Positions 34,593-43,276 of a stretch of DNA of 64,000 nucleotides are shown here, in pieces; positions within the stretch are counted from its first letter, which is position 1, and each line of letters begins with the position of its first letter. Source of the stretch: GCA-2733415 sp965178635. GTDB taxonomy: Bacteria > Bacteroidota > Bacteroidia > Flavobacteriales > Flavobacteriaceae. Location of the stretch: NCBI GenBank assembly GCA_965178635.1, contig CBCXVT010000003.1:62001-126000 (forward strand), read 5' to 3'. Below the pieces are notes generated by a model. That model ran no database searches and was not told where the DNA came from. It saw nothing but the letters and a program-made list of their open reading frames with translations. A program made the position numbers and the translations under genes.

Positions 34593-35753
34593 CTACCCTC
34601 TAAACAAAAAGAACTCTTTTTTCATTTCTTCGATGGTTTCTGTGCTTTCGTCTATAATGTAATTAATTGCTTTTTCAGTAAAAATATGCCCTTTATCTGT
34701 TAAATACACAATATTATCAGTTACAACTATCATATTATTTTTTGTAGCCAACTCTAACACTAATTTTGCTTGTGATTTTTTCCAGTTGATATGCTCGCCT
34801 AAATGATTCACATGCCGCTCATTTTGTTCCTTATGATTTTTTAAGTGCAACAAGAACGTTAACAATAACACTTCAATTTTTTGACGTTGCTGTCTATATA
34901 TCACAGAAATCATCCCTGTTGATGGCGCAAAAAGAAATACTAATAAAAAAACAATTCCTAATACACTCGTAATTGATCCAGCTATAGATGCATCAAGTAA
35001 ATACGCCAACCAATAGCCTGAAATTGCTGAAAACACACCAAATACAATTGAGTAAACCAACATTGTTTTTAAATTCTTTGTCAATAAATATGATGTAGCT
35101 GCTGGGGCAATGGTTAATGCCACCACAAGTATTGCTCCAACTGCATCAAAAGCCCCAACAGTTGTCACTGAAGCTACAGACATTAATCCGTAATGCAACA
35201 CTGCTGGTGAAAAACCTAGCGCTGATGCTAAACCCACATCAAAAGTACTCACTTTCAACTCTTTGAAGAAAGCAACTAATAGACTTAATGTAATCAGTAA
35301 AATGACCCCTATTACCCAAAGCGATTTCGGTCCAACATCTATTCCATACAATTCTAACCTATCAAATGGCGCGAAAGCTAATTCTCCTAATAAAACTGCA
35401 TCAATATCTAAATGCACATCATTAGCGTTTTGCGCAATTAAAATAACTCCAATACTAAATAACGCTGGAAAAATAAGTCCTATTGCTGTATCTTCTTTTA
35501 CCAAACCTGTTTTTTGAATGAATTCTACCAAAAACACGGTTAATATCCCAGTAAATGCTGCGAATATAATTAGTAATGGTGAAGATAAATCTTGTGTCAT
35601 AAAGAATCCGACAACTATACCCGGTAGAATAGCATGACTAATTGCGTCACTTATTAAAGACATTCTTCTTAGCACCAAGAACACGCCTGGTATTGCACAA
35701 GCAATTGCAACTAAGCTGGCAATAATCTGGATTTCTAATTGAGCACTAGTCAT
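34593..35753 (-). CDS. Metal ABC transporter permease 2, with C-terminal winged-helix-like extension
   Basis: 386 aa. The first ~285 residues are an ABC-3 (ZnuB/TroC-like) permease with about eight membrane segments, including LISDAISHAILPGIVVGF. The last ~100 residues are soluble (HVNHLGEHINWKKSQAKLV, VVTDNIVYLTDKGHIFTEKA) and look like a winged helix of the kind found in DtxR proteins. The start overlaps the end of permease 1 by eight bases. It is the last gene of the regulator-transporter operon. The extension could sense metal or bind DNA or a partner, but this is unproven. Confidence 0.88.
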   Translation of the reverse strand: MTSAQLEIQIIASLVAIACAIPGVFLVLRRMSLISDAISHAILPGIVVGFFMTQDLSSPLLIIFAAFTGILTVFLVEFIQKTGLVKEDTAIGLIFPALFSIGVILIAQNANDVHLDIDAVLLGELAFAPFDRLELYGIDVGPKSLWVIGVILLITLSLLVAFFKELKVSTFDVGLASALGFSPAVLHYGLMSVASVTTVGAFDAVGAILVVALTIAPAATSYLLTKNLKTMLVYSIVFGVFSAISGYWLAYLLDASIAGSITSVLGIVFLLVFLFAPSTGMISVIYRQQRQKIEVLLLTFLLHLKNHKEQNERHVNHLGEHINWKKSQAKLVLELATKNNMIVVTDNIVYLTDKGHIFTEKAINYIIDESTETIEEMKKEFFLFRG

Positions 35754-36873
35754 CTGTACTCAAGTGCTGGTTATACAAATTTTTTGCTTTATGAAACCCT
35801 TTTTCAGTAAGAGACCAGTTTAAACCATTAAGCATTATCAAGCCATCATCTTCTAACTTATGAAGAGACTTTTTAGTATACCCATGAAAATTATTCAGGA
35901 TTTTTATAGTGTGTGGATGGCTTATATTTTCATGGTTTTTTACAATGTCATACATAAAAGATAAGGTTTTATGTGATTTTAAATCATTTCTATTTTTCCT
36001 AAATCTAATTTCCTTAAATAGTAAACCTCTCCCCGGTGAAAAAATAAATGAAACCAACACTATTATTGAAGCTACCAAAACAATAACAGGTCCTGTTGAC
36101 AAATTCGGATAACTAGCACTTATTCCAGTTCCTGCTACACCTGATAATGCACCGAATATAGCAGCTAAAACCACCATTACTGCTAAACTGTTTGTCCATT
36201 GTCTTGCTGCAGCCGCTGGAGCCAACAACATGGCACTCATTAATACTACGCCAACAGTTTGCAAGCCTAGAATAATTGCTACTACAATAAAAATTGTAAT
36301 TAACCCTTCTATAAGTTTGGTATTAAATCCTAGTGTTTTAGTATAATCTGCATCAAATAATAATAGCTTAAACTCTTTCCAAAACAGCAACAAAACCCCT
36401 GTACAAACACTAGTAACAAGAACCATAAACCACACGTCTTTTTCTAATAATGTTGCTGCCTGACCAAATAAATACTTATCCAATCCCGCTTGATTTGCAT
36501 TTGGCTGTTTCTGTATAAAAGTGAGCAATAACATTCCAAAACCAAAAAACAAGGATAAAATTAATCCAAGTGCAGTATCAGATTTTAAATGTGTTTTAGT
36601 TATGATTGATTTAATCCAAAAAGCTCCTAACAAACCACTTACTAAAGCCCCTAACAATAACGTATTACTGTCTTTTGCTCCAGTAATTAAAAAAGCAATT
36701 GCTATTCCTGGTAATGCGGCATGGGAAATTGCATCGCCTAATAGGCTTTGCTTTCTCAATACAGCAAAACTTCCTAACATACCACAAACCGCACCAAGTA
36801 CCGCCGTCCCTAATGTGATTGTCCTCAGCGTATAGTCTGAAAATAGTTGTTCTATGTATGTGGTAAAGTCGAT
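35746..36873 (-). CDS. Metal ABC transporter permease 1, probable non-ATG start
   Basis: ABC-3 permease. The first ATG (36780, MLGSFAVLRKQSLLGDAISH) would cut through the first membrane helix. The frame upstream encodes IDFTTYIEQLFSDYTLRT and then ITLGTAVLGAVCG, the expected N-terminus, back to an ATC at 36871-36873 five bases after the ATPase stop. No ATG, GTG or TTG exists in that stretch. I therefore extend to the ATC, giving 375 aa. The C-terminal ~90 residues (THKIL-like region, YTKKSLHKLEDDGLIMLNG, LTEKGFHKA) are a winged-helix-like extension as in permease 2. Confidence 0.8.
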   Translation of the reverse strand: MDFTTYIEQLFSDYTLRTITLGTAVLGAVCGMLGSFAVLRKQSLLGDAISHAALPGIAIAFLITGAKDSNTLLLGALVSGLLGAFWIKSIITKTHLKSDTALGLILSLFFGFGMLLLTFIQKQPNANQAGLDKYLFGQAATLLEKDVWFMVLVTSVCTGVLLLFWKEFKLLLFDADYTKTLGFNTKLIEGLITIFIVVAIILGLQTVGVVLMSAMLLAPAAAARQWTNSLAVMVVLAAIFGALSGVAGTGISASYPNLSTGPVIVLVASIIVLVSFIFSPGRGLLFKEIRFRKNRNDLKSHKTLSFMYDIVKNHENISHPHTIKILNNFHGYTKKSLHKLEDDGLIMLNGLNWSLTEKGFHKAKNLYNQHLSTDD

Positions 36874-36877
36874 AGTT

Positions 36878-37615
36878 TTATTCTTGAATACTTACTTGAT
36901 AATTAATTCCGTAGGTTTTTATTAGGTTGTCATTATTAAAAATGTCTTTTACAGGACCCGTAGCAATTTTCTTCACATTTAAAAAAGTAACCCAATCAAA
37001 ATATTCTGGAACCGTTTGTAAATCATGATGCACTACAATTACAGTTTTTCCAGCTTTACGTAACAGTTTTAAAATATTAATAATAGCTTTTTCTGTTGTA
37101 GCGTCTACCCCTTGAAAAGGTTCATCCATAAAATATATTTCAGCATTTTGAACTAAAGCTCTCGCTAGGAATATTCTTTGTTGTTGCCCTCCTGATAGTT
37201 GACTTATTTGCCTGCTTTTAAATGGCAACATTCCTACTTTTTCTAAAGCTTCTAAAGCTGCTTTTTTTTCTGCTTTCCCAGGGCGTTTAATCCAACCTAA
37301 ACTTCCATAGGTTCCCATTAACACAACGTCAAGAGCTGTAGTTGGAAAATCCCAATCTACACTTCCTTTTTGTGGCACATAAGCTACTAATTGTCGTTGT
37401 TTTTTATAAGGTTTTCCAAAAATTGTAACAGACCCAGCAATTGGCTTTATAATTCCTAAAATAGATTTTATCAATGTGCTTTTCCCTGCACCGTTTGGTC
37501 CAACAACAGCCATCAATACACCTTTTGGAATGGTTAAATCAATATCCCAAAGTACTGGCTTGTAATTGTACGCAACCGTTAAATCATCTATGGCAACTGC
37601 AATTTCTTGTTCCAT
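36878..37615 (-). CDS. Metal ABC transporter ATP-binding protein
   Basis: 245 aa. Walker A GPNGAGKSTLIKSI, Q-loop VPQKGSVDWDFP, signature QLSGGQQQRIFLARAL, Walker B EIYFMDEPFQGVD and switch His in VVHHDL. The QKGSVDWDFP stretch is typical of manganese/zinc (TroB/MntB-type) ATPases. Its start codon shares one base with the stop of the binding-protein gene. Confidence 0.95.
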   Translation of the reverse strand: MEQEIAVAIDDLTVAYNYKPVLWDIDLTIPKGVLMAVVGPNGAGKSTLIKSILGIIKPIAGSVTIFGKPYKKQRQLVAYVPQKGSVDWDFPTTALDVVLMGTYGSLGWIKRPGKAEKKAALEALEKVGMLPFKSRQISQLSGGQQQRIFLARALVQNAEIYFMDEPFQGVDATTEKAIINILKLLRKAGKTVIVVHHDLQTVPEYFDWVTFLNVKKIATGPVKDIFNNDNLIKTYGINYQVSIQE

Positions 37616-38532
37616 TATTTTAAAGCCTTAATGATCGTTTTCATGTTGTAATTATACATTCCAATATAGGTTCCTTCTTTGGTGTTTGGATTACCAAGAG
37701 CATCAGAAAATAATGTTCCACCAATAACAACCTCATGATTTTTAGCTCTCACTGCAGCTTGTAAAGCTTCAACGGTTCTTACTGGAACTGAGCTTTCAAT
37801 AAAGATTGCCTTAATATTATGTTTGATAATAAAATCAGATAAACGTTGTACATCTTGCACTCCAGCTTCTGTTGCTGTGGACAAACCCTGTAAACTCACC
37901 ACTTTAAAATCATACGTTTTCCCAAAATAGGCAAAGGCATCATGAGCAGTTACTAGTATTCTTTTTTCAACTGGTAATTCCTCTAATTGTACAATATTAT
38001 TAAGCTCTAACTGTGTTAGTTTTTTAATATATAGTTGTGCATTTTTTGCGTAAACCTCAGCGTTTTTAGTGTCCAATTTAGATAATTCACCTGCCACATA
38101 AGTTACAGCTTTTTTCCATTGCGTTATAGAAAACCAAAAGTGAGGATCATAACTTGATGCAAAATCTGCTGAAGAAATTAAATCTGCTTTTGAAATAGCA
38201 TCTGAAACAGCAACTGTAACTTTTCCTTGATGACGCATTTTTTCAAACACATCTTCTAATTTTCCTTCCAGGTGCAAACCACTATAAAAAATAGCATCAG
38301 CATTATAAAATTTGGTTACGTCGCCTTCACTTGCTTTATACAAATGCGGATCTACTCCAGCACCCATTAATCCTTCTAAAACAATTGCATTCCCAGCTAT
38401 TTCTTTTATCAAATCAGCAACTTGTGATGTTGTTGCTACAACTTTCAACTTTCTGTCTTTTATATCTGTTTGAATTTCTTTTTTACAAGAATATAACACC
38501 AAGACTAAGAGTATAACTATAAAATTTTTCAT
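37615..38532 (-). CDS. Metal-binding lipoprotein of the ABC transporter (cluster A-I)
   Basis: 305 aa. Lipoprotein signal with lipobox LYSC near residue 16. Ligand positions fit a His-His-Glu-Asp site: DPHLYKAS, DPHFWFS, IFIESSVP and LFSDALGNP. That set is the one of manganese/iron binders such as PsaA and TroA. Zinc binders use three His and a His-rich loop, which is absent here. Manganese (or ferrous iron) is therefore the likely substrate. It overlaps the repressor gene by four bases (ATGA). Confidence 0.93.
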   Translation of the reverse strand: MKNFIVILLVLVLYSCKKEIQTDIKDRKLKVVATTSQVADLIKEIAGNAIVLEGLMGAGVDPHLYKASEGDVTKFYNADAIFYSGLHLEGKLEDVFEKMRHQGKVTVAVSDAISKADLISSADFASSYDPHFWFSITQWKKAVTYVAGELSKLDTKNAEVYAKNAQLYIKKLTQLELNNIVQLEELPVEKRILVTAHDAFAYFGKTYDFKVVSLQGLSTATEAGVQDVQRLSDFIIKHNIKAIFIESSVPVRTVEALQAAVRAKNHEVVIGGTLFSDALGNPNTKEGTYIGMYNYNMKTIIKALK

Positions 38533-39188
38533 TGATTTTGTTTTACATAAATGTTATTTGAAACTTGTTGAGAAATAGTAAATTCATTACCATTAATTTG
38601 TATACACATGGAGTTATCAAACGTTTCTTTTTCTAAAACCGTAATTTCTTTCCCTAAGGCTATACCTTGCTTGTCTAAATACCTTAAAAAATCTGAAGAT
38701 GTGTCTTTAACACCAACACAAACTGCTTTACTTTGTACGCCAACTACTGATAACAATTCCTTTTCTAAAAAATTAATATTACCATCTTTATCCGGAATCG
38801 GGTCACCATGTGGATCATGTTTAGGGTGGCCTAAAAAAGCATCTAGTTCATTAATCAACTTTTCAGAATGAATATGTTCTAATTGTTCGGCAACATCATG
38901 TACTTCATCCCAATTAAAATTGAACTTTTCAACCAATAACACTTCCCACAAACGATGTTTTCTAATCACGTTTGCTGCAATTTTTTCACCAGTAGAAGTT
39001 AATGTAACTCCTTGGTACTTTTTATAAAATACCAATTCTTTTTCAGCTAATTTTTTTACCATATCTGTCACCGAAGACGCTTTGGCATCTAGCTGTTGAG
39101 CTACGGCGTTTGTACTAATTCCCTTCTCAGTTTTGACACTTAAATGAAAAATAGCTTTTAAATAATTTTCTTCTGATTTAGAAAGCAT
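38529..39188 (-). CDS. DtxR-family metal-dependent repressor
   Basis: 219 aa. The N-terminal winged helix (YLKAIFHLSVKTEKGISTNA, ASSVTDMVKKLAEKELV) is followed by the dimerisation and metal domain (DVAEQLEHIHSEKLINELD, FLGHPKHDPHGDPIP) and a C-terminal FeoA/SH3-like domain (ITVLEKETFDNSM). With metal bound, such proteins repress uptake genes. It is the first gene of the transporter operon and faces the TonB receptor gene across a palindromic operator. Gene context and the ligand set of the binding protein suggest an MntR-like role. Confidence 0.93.
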   Translation of the reverse strand: MLSKSEENYLKAIFHLSVKTEKGISTNAVAQQLDAKASSVTDMVKKLAEKELVFYKKYQGVTLTSTGEKIAANVIRKHRLWEVLLVEKFNFNWDEVHDVAEQLEHIHSEKLINELDAFLGHPKHDPHGDPIPDKDGNINFLEKELLSVVGVQSKAVCVGVKDTSSDFLRYLDKQGIALGKEITVLEKETFDNSMCIQINGNEFTISQQVSNNIYVKQNQ

Positions 39189-39204
39189 TAATTTATTTTT
39201 TAAA

Positions 39205-39212
39205 CAAAGATA
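39205..39212 (-). promoter_or_regulatory. -7 element of the DtxR-transporter operon
   Basis: The minus strand reads TATCTTTG, matching TAnnTTTG, 16 bp before the repressor ATG. The operator at 39239-39264 falls at its -33 region. Confidence 0.55.
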
Positions 39213-39238
39213 CGATTTATATTTAGATAGATTTTAAT

Positions 39239-39264
39239 TTATTTTTAGGTTAATCTAAAAATAA
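39239..39264. promoter_or_regulatory. DtxR-type operator palindrome
   Basis: A 26-bp palindrome with a single mismatched pair, core TTTAGGTTAATCTAAA. It fits the TTAGG-TAA-CTAA pattern of DtxR/IdeR-type boxes. It lies between the divergent repressor and TonB receptor genes, and is placed over or beside the -33 regions of both promoters. Confidence 0.8.
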
Positions 39265-39267
39265 GAT

Positions 39268-39275
39268 TAGATTTG
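39268..39275 (+). promoter_or_regulatory. -7 element of the TonB receptor gene
   Basis: TAGATTTG matches TAnnTTTG, directly downstream of the operator and 18 bp before the ATG at 39294. Confidence 0.55.
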
Positions 39276-39293
39276 CATAAAAATTATTTTAAA

Positions 39294-41636
39294 ATGAGAA
39301 AATTACTTTTTGCATTAATATTATTTAGCGTGAATTTAATTTGTGTTGCTCAACACAACTCTAAAGTAAAACATACTATAAAAGGGACTGTAACTTCAAA
39401 CGGAACAGCGGTATCGTTTGCAACAGTAGTAATTAAAAACACCGCGAATGGAACTGTGTGTGATGAAAACGGAGTCTATACATTAAAATCTAATCACGGT
39501 GAATTTGTACTACAAGTTCAAGCAGTAGGATACAGAACTATTGAAAAAAATATTCATTTAGATAATAGTACAATTATAGATTTTGAAATGACAGAAGATA
39601 TTTCAAGCCTAGATCAAGTAGTTGTTACTGGAACCCGAACCTATAAAAAGAAAACCAACTCTGCTGTAATTGTAAATGTGATTAACAGTCAAACATTAGA
39701 TAATGTTCAAGCTTGTAATTTATCCGAAGGTTTAAAGTTTCAAACTGGTTTACGTGTTGAAACAGATTGTCAAACTTGTAACTACACTCAGTTACGAATG
39801 AATGGATTAGCAGGAGGCTATTCTCAAATATTAATTAATGGCCGACCAATATTTAGCCCGCTAACTGGTTTATATGGTATGGAACAAATTCCTACTAACA
39901 TGATTGATAGAATTGAAGTTGTTCGTGGAGGTGGATCTGCCTTATACGGATCAAGTGCTATTGGTGGCACTGTAAATGTTATCACTAAAATACCACGCCA
40001 AAATAGCTATGAATTAGGGTACACACATCAAAACTTTAAAGGTACACCGGAAAATATCTTAAGTGGTAATGCCACAGCTATTTCAAAAAATAAAGCAACT
40101 GGAGCTACATTCTTTATCAATAACAGGCAACGTAGTACTTATGATGCTAACGGTGATAATTTCTCAGAATTACCGCAACTTAAAAATCTATCTTTTGGTA
40201 CTAATTTGTTTTTCTTACCATCAGAAAATCAAAAATTAGAGGTTAGTTTAAGCAAATTAAACGAATACCGTTATGGTGGAGAGCTAGTTGATGGGCCTGC
40301 ATATTTAGCGCAACAATCTGAAGAACGTACTCATGATGTGTTTATTGCAAATGCAGATTATCAGATAAACTTTAATGAGGATAAGAGTTCGTTCATTGGT
40401 TATATTGCTACACAACATACTGAAAGAGATCATTACACAGGGATTATTCCCGAACAGGCTGATGCAACAGCATATGACAGCCATTTAGAAAATCCACCAT
40501 ATGGAACATCTGTAAACCTAACTATGCAAGGTGGTTTACAGCTTAACCATAAATTTGAAGAGTTTATTGGAGGTAACAATGTTGTTACATTAGGTACAGA
40601 ATATGTACAAGATGATGTTTTAGATCAGATAGATGCCTATAATTATAAAACCGACCAAGTAACTAGAAATACTAGTGTGTTTTTACAAAGTGACTGGGAT
40701 ATATCAGAAAAATTAAATCTATTAACTGGAGTACGATTTGACAATCATAATTTAAAAGATTACTCCAATAATAAAGACATTACAAATAATGTTGCTAGCC
40801 CAAGAGTATCTTTACTCTACAAACCTTTTGGTAAAGCACAATTTAGAGCCACTTGGGGAACAGGTTTTAGAGCACCTCAAGCTTTTGATACCGACTTACA
40901 TATTGCATTTTCTGGCGGTGGTATATCTAGGGTTAGATTAGCCGATAATTTAGACAAAGAACGTTCAAACACCTATACCGCCTCTTTTAATTATGATAAA
41001 GGAAACGAACATTTTATAGCTGGTTTTACTTTTGAAGGGTTCTACACACATTTAGACGACGCCTTTTATTTAGAACATATCGGTGATGATGTCTTTGGAG
41101 AAATTTATGAAAAAAGAAATGGTGATGGTGCAACTGTAAAAGGATTAACCGTAGAAGCTCGGGCTAATTTTGATAAAATAGTACAAGTTGAAGCAGGATA
41201 CACCATACAGTCTAGCATGTATGACAGCGCTGTGGAAAATATTGATGGCCAAGAAAAGCGACGTGAGTTTTTAAGAACTCCTAACAATTATGGATATGCC
41301 ACTTTAAGCTATATGCCTACAAAACGTTTTAATACTTCGTTAAATTTAGTCTATACTGGTGAAATGGAATTAGCACACTTGGCTGGAGCACCTGAACAAA
41401 CTACTGATGAGTATATTACCTCAGACGCTTTTGTAGAATTAGGCTTCAAATCAAGCTACACATTTAATTTAGAGAAAATTGGTACGCAACTACAAGTATT
41501 TGGAGGCATGAAGAACATATTTGACGCCTATCAAACTGATTTTGATTCTGGAAAAGATAGAGATAGTAATTATGTATACGGCCCAGCCATGCCAAGAACA
41601 TTCTTTGTTGGTCTAAAACTAGGAACAGGACTATAA
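39294..41636 (+). CDS. TonB-dependent receptor of the metal regulon
   Basis: 780 aa from the ATG at 39294. A TTG at 39273 would add seven residues inside the promoter region. Signal peptide, a carboxypeptidase-like regulatory domain (IKGTVTSNGTAVSFATVVIK), TonB box region (DQVVVTGTR), plug (LKFQTGLRVETDCQTCNYTQ, IEVVRGGGSALYGSSAIGGT) and a 22-strand-type barrel. The plug has a Cys-x-x-Cys (residues ~159 and 162), which could bind metal. It shares the DtxR-like operator with the manganese/iron-type ABC transporter, so it probably brings the same metal or a chelate across the outer membrane. Confidence 0.93.
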   Translation: MRKLLFALILFSVNLICVAQHNSKVKHTIKGTVTSNGTAVSFATVVIKNTANGTVCDENGVYTLKSNHGEFVLQVQAVGYRTIEKNIHLDNSTIIDFEMTEDISSLDQVVVTGTRTYKKKTNSAVIVNVINSQTLDNVQACNLSEGLKFQTGLRVETDCQTCNYTQLRMNGLAGGYSQILINGRPIFSPLTGLYGMEQIPTNMIDRIEVVRGGGSALYGSSAIGGTVNVITKIPRQNSYELGYTHQNFKGTPENILSGNATAISKNKATGATFFINNRQRSTYDANGDNFSELPQLKNLSFGTNLFFLPSENQKLEVSLSKLNEYRYGGELVDGPAYLAQQSEERTHDVFIANADYQINFNEDKSSFIGYIATQHTERDHYTGIIPEQADATAYDSHLENPPYGTSVNLTMQGGLQLNHKFEEFIGGNNVVTLGTEYVQDDVLDQIDAYNYKTDQVTRNTSVFLQSDWDISEKLNLLTGVRFDNHNLKDYSNNKDITNNVASPRVSLLYKPFGKAQFRATWGTGFRAPQAFDTDLHIAFSGGGISRVRLADNLDKERSNTYTASFNYDKGNEHFIAGFTFEGFYTHLDDAFYLEHIGDDVFGEIYEKRNGDGATVKGLTVEARANFDKIVQVEAGYTIQSSMYDSAVENIDGQEKRREFLRTPNNYGYATLSYMPTKRFNTSLNLVYTGEMELAHLAGAPEQTTDEYITSDAFVELGFKSSYTFNLEKIGTQLQVFGGMKNIFDAYQTDFDSGKDRDSNYVYGPAMPRTFFVGLKLGTGL

Positions 41637-41659
41637 AAATTAAATTTAGTTAATCATTC

Positions 41660-41693
41660 AAAAAGCCGACCAGTATAAATCAGTCGGCTTTTT
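41660..41693 (+). terminator. Terminator of the TonB receptor gene
   Basis: AAAAAGCCGAC (41660-41670) pairs with GTCGGCTTTTT (41683-41693), loop of 12, followed by more T. Confidence 0.9.
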
Positions 41694-41742
41694 TTATGTA
41701 GTTTTGTTCCTTTATAACATTGCTTATTTTTTAATAGAATAG

Positions 41743-42138
41743 ATGAAAAAAGATATAGAAATCCCAAAATCAGAAGGTGTATATATTGCTATTGTTCTTG
41801 AATACAATCCGGAATATGAATTTGACGATTGGAATGCTTATTTAATCAATGATTTAGATAATGATTTAGAAATGGTTTTTGTGATTACTGAAGGCTATGA
41901 CACCGAGAGGCGTACATCAAAAATGCGTCATGCAATGCCCGTAATTCCTAAAAAATCTTACGCTAAGGTAGAATTGATGATGGAAGATGTTTTTAAACTC
42001 AACAACAAATTCAGTGTTAGCTATTTTGCAGAAAGTAAATTATATGATAAAACCTATATTTTTCCAAAAAACTCAATTAACAAAAACGCTTTAAGAGATA
42101 TCCCACACATGGAATTTAAAGGTGTATTAATGAAATAA
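41743..42138 (+). CDS. Conserved flavobacterial protein of unknown function
   Basis: 131 aa, soluble, no signal peptide. Starts KKDIEIPKSEGVYIAIV and has MRHAMPVIPKKSYAKVELM. I recognise it as a protein common in flavobacteria that is often labelled phenylalanyl-tRNA synthetase alpha subunit. It has no synthetase motifs and that label is not supported. Single gene with terminators on both sides. Confidence 0.8.
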   Translation: MKKDIEIPKSEGVYIAIVLEYNPEYEFDDWNAYLINDLDNDLEMVFVITEGYDTERRTSKMRHAMPVIPKKSYAKVELMMEDVFKLNNKFSVSYFAESKLYDKTYIFPKNSINKNALRDIPHMEFKGVLMK

Positions 42139-42140
42139 TT

Positions 42141-42174
42141 AAAAAAAGGGAGGTTTTAAAACCTTCCTTTTTTT
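42141..42174. terminator. Bidirectional terminator
   Basis: A-run, GGGAGGTTTT, AAAACCTTCC, T-run: a ~17-bp stem with almost no loop (one G-U pair), between the convergent 131-aa gene and gpsA. It overlaps the gpsA stop codon. Confidence 0.8.
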
Positions 42175-43171
42175 AATCTAACTTATCTGTTAATTTCTTA
42201 AAAATTGTCTTTGGGTTTTTATTCTCATAAAGTATAGCGTATACGGCATCAATAATTGGTGTTCTAGCTACTTTTTCACTTGCTAAATTTAATTTATGAG
42301 CACAGTTTGTTGCGTAATATCCTTCAGCAATCATACTCATTTCCATTTGTGCAGATTTTACCGTGTAGCCTTTTCCAATCATGTTACCGAACATTCTATT
42401 TCTACTAAACGTTGAATATCCTGTTACTAACAAGTCACCTAAATACGCTGAGTTATTGATATTACGTTTCATTTTATGACGCTTTTTAATAAAGCGTTTC
42501 ATTTCTCTAATTCCGTTACTCATTAATACAGATTGAAAATTATCTCCATAACCCAATCCGTGAGCTATACCAGCAGCAATAGCATATATATTCTTTAACA
42601 TAGCCGCATATTCTGTACCAATAATATCATCAGATATTTTACATTTAATATACCAACTAGATAATGCATTGGCAACTAGTGTAGCGTTTTCTTCACTTGC
42701 ACTTGCAATAGTTAAATATGATAAACGCTCTAATGCAACTTCTTCTGCGTGACAAGGCCCTGTAATAACACCAATATTTTCAAAAGGGATATCGTATTGC
42801 TTATGTAAATGCTCACCAACAATTAAATTGCTTTCTGGAACAATACCTTTTATTGCAGAAAATATAATTTTATCTTTTAACAGTACAGTTAACCCTCTCA
42901 TTTCTTGACTTACAAATGCAGATGGGATAGCAAAAATCACAACATCTGCAGCAGAAATAACAGCATTGATATCAGAACTTATTTGTAATTTTTGAATATC
43001 AAATTCAACAGAACTTAAATAATTAGGATTATGATACTCTGTAAGTAAATGCTCTATTGCAGCTTCGTTACGCATATACCAGCCAATTTCAGAACAGTTT
43101 TCACACAGCATTTTAACAATTGCTGTTGCCCAACTTCCTCCACCAATAACTGCATATTTTTTCTGACTCAT
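42173..43171 (-). CDS. gpsA: Glycerol-3-phosphate dehydrogenase [NAD(P)+]
   Basis: 332 aa from the ATG at 43171 (MSQKKYAVIGGGSWATAI). An ATG five codons upstream is also possible. NAD(P)-binding GGGSWATA, the segment ITGPCHAEEVA, and the catalytic Lys region EYAAMLKNIYAIAAGIAHG. It makes sn-glycerol-3-phosphate for phospholipids. A -7 element lies 30 bp upstream. Confidence 0.94.
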   Translation of the reverse strand: MSQKKYAVIGGGSWATAIVKMLCENCSEIGWYMRNEAAIEHLLTEYHNPNYLSSVEFDIQKLQISSDINAVISAADVVIFAIPSAFVSQEMRGLTVLLKDKIIFSAIKGIVPESNLIVGEHLHKQYDIPFENIGVITGPCHAEEVALERLSYLTIASASEENATLVANALSSWYIKCKISDDIIGTEYAAMLKNIYAIAAGIAHGLGYGDNFQSVLMSNGIREMKRFIKKRHKMKRNINNSAYLGDLLVTGYSTFSRNRMFGNMIGKGYTVKSAQMEMSMIAEGYYATNCAHKLNLASEKVARTPIIDAVYAILYENKNPKTIFKKLTDKLD

Positions 43172-43200
43172 ATTCTTCAATTTCATTTGCTTCTAGCCTT

Positions 43201-43208
43201 CAAAAATA
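43201..43208 (-). promoter_or_regulatory. -7 element of gpsA
   Basis: The minus strand reads TATTTTTG, matching TAnnTTTG, 30 bp before the gpsA ATG. Confidence 0.5.
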
Positions 43209-43276
43209 CGAAAAAAATCAGCATTGAAAACCTTTGGCACAAAAGTTGATTTCATTGAGGTATAAAACAGATTATT

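Noticed and set aside
37615..38532. Zinc-specific ZnuA binding protein
   Set aside because: The ligand positions read His, His, Glu, Asp and there is no His-rich loop, which favours manganese or iron.
41743..42138. Phenylalanyl-tRNA synthetase alpha subunit
   Set aside because: This label is often attached to such proteins, but at 131 aa it has no class II synthetase motifs.
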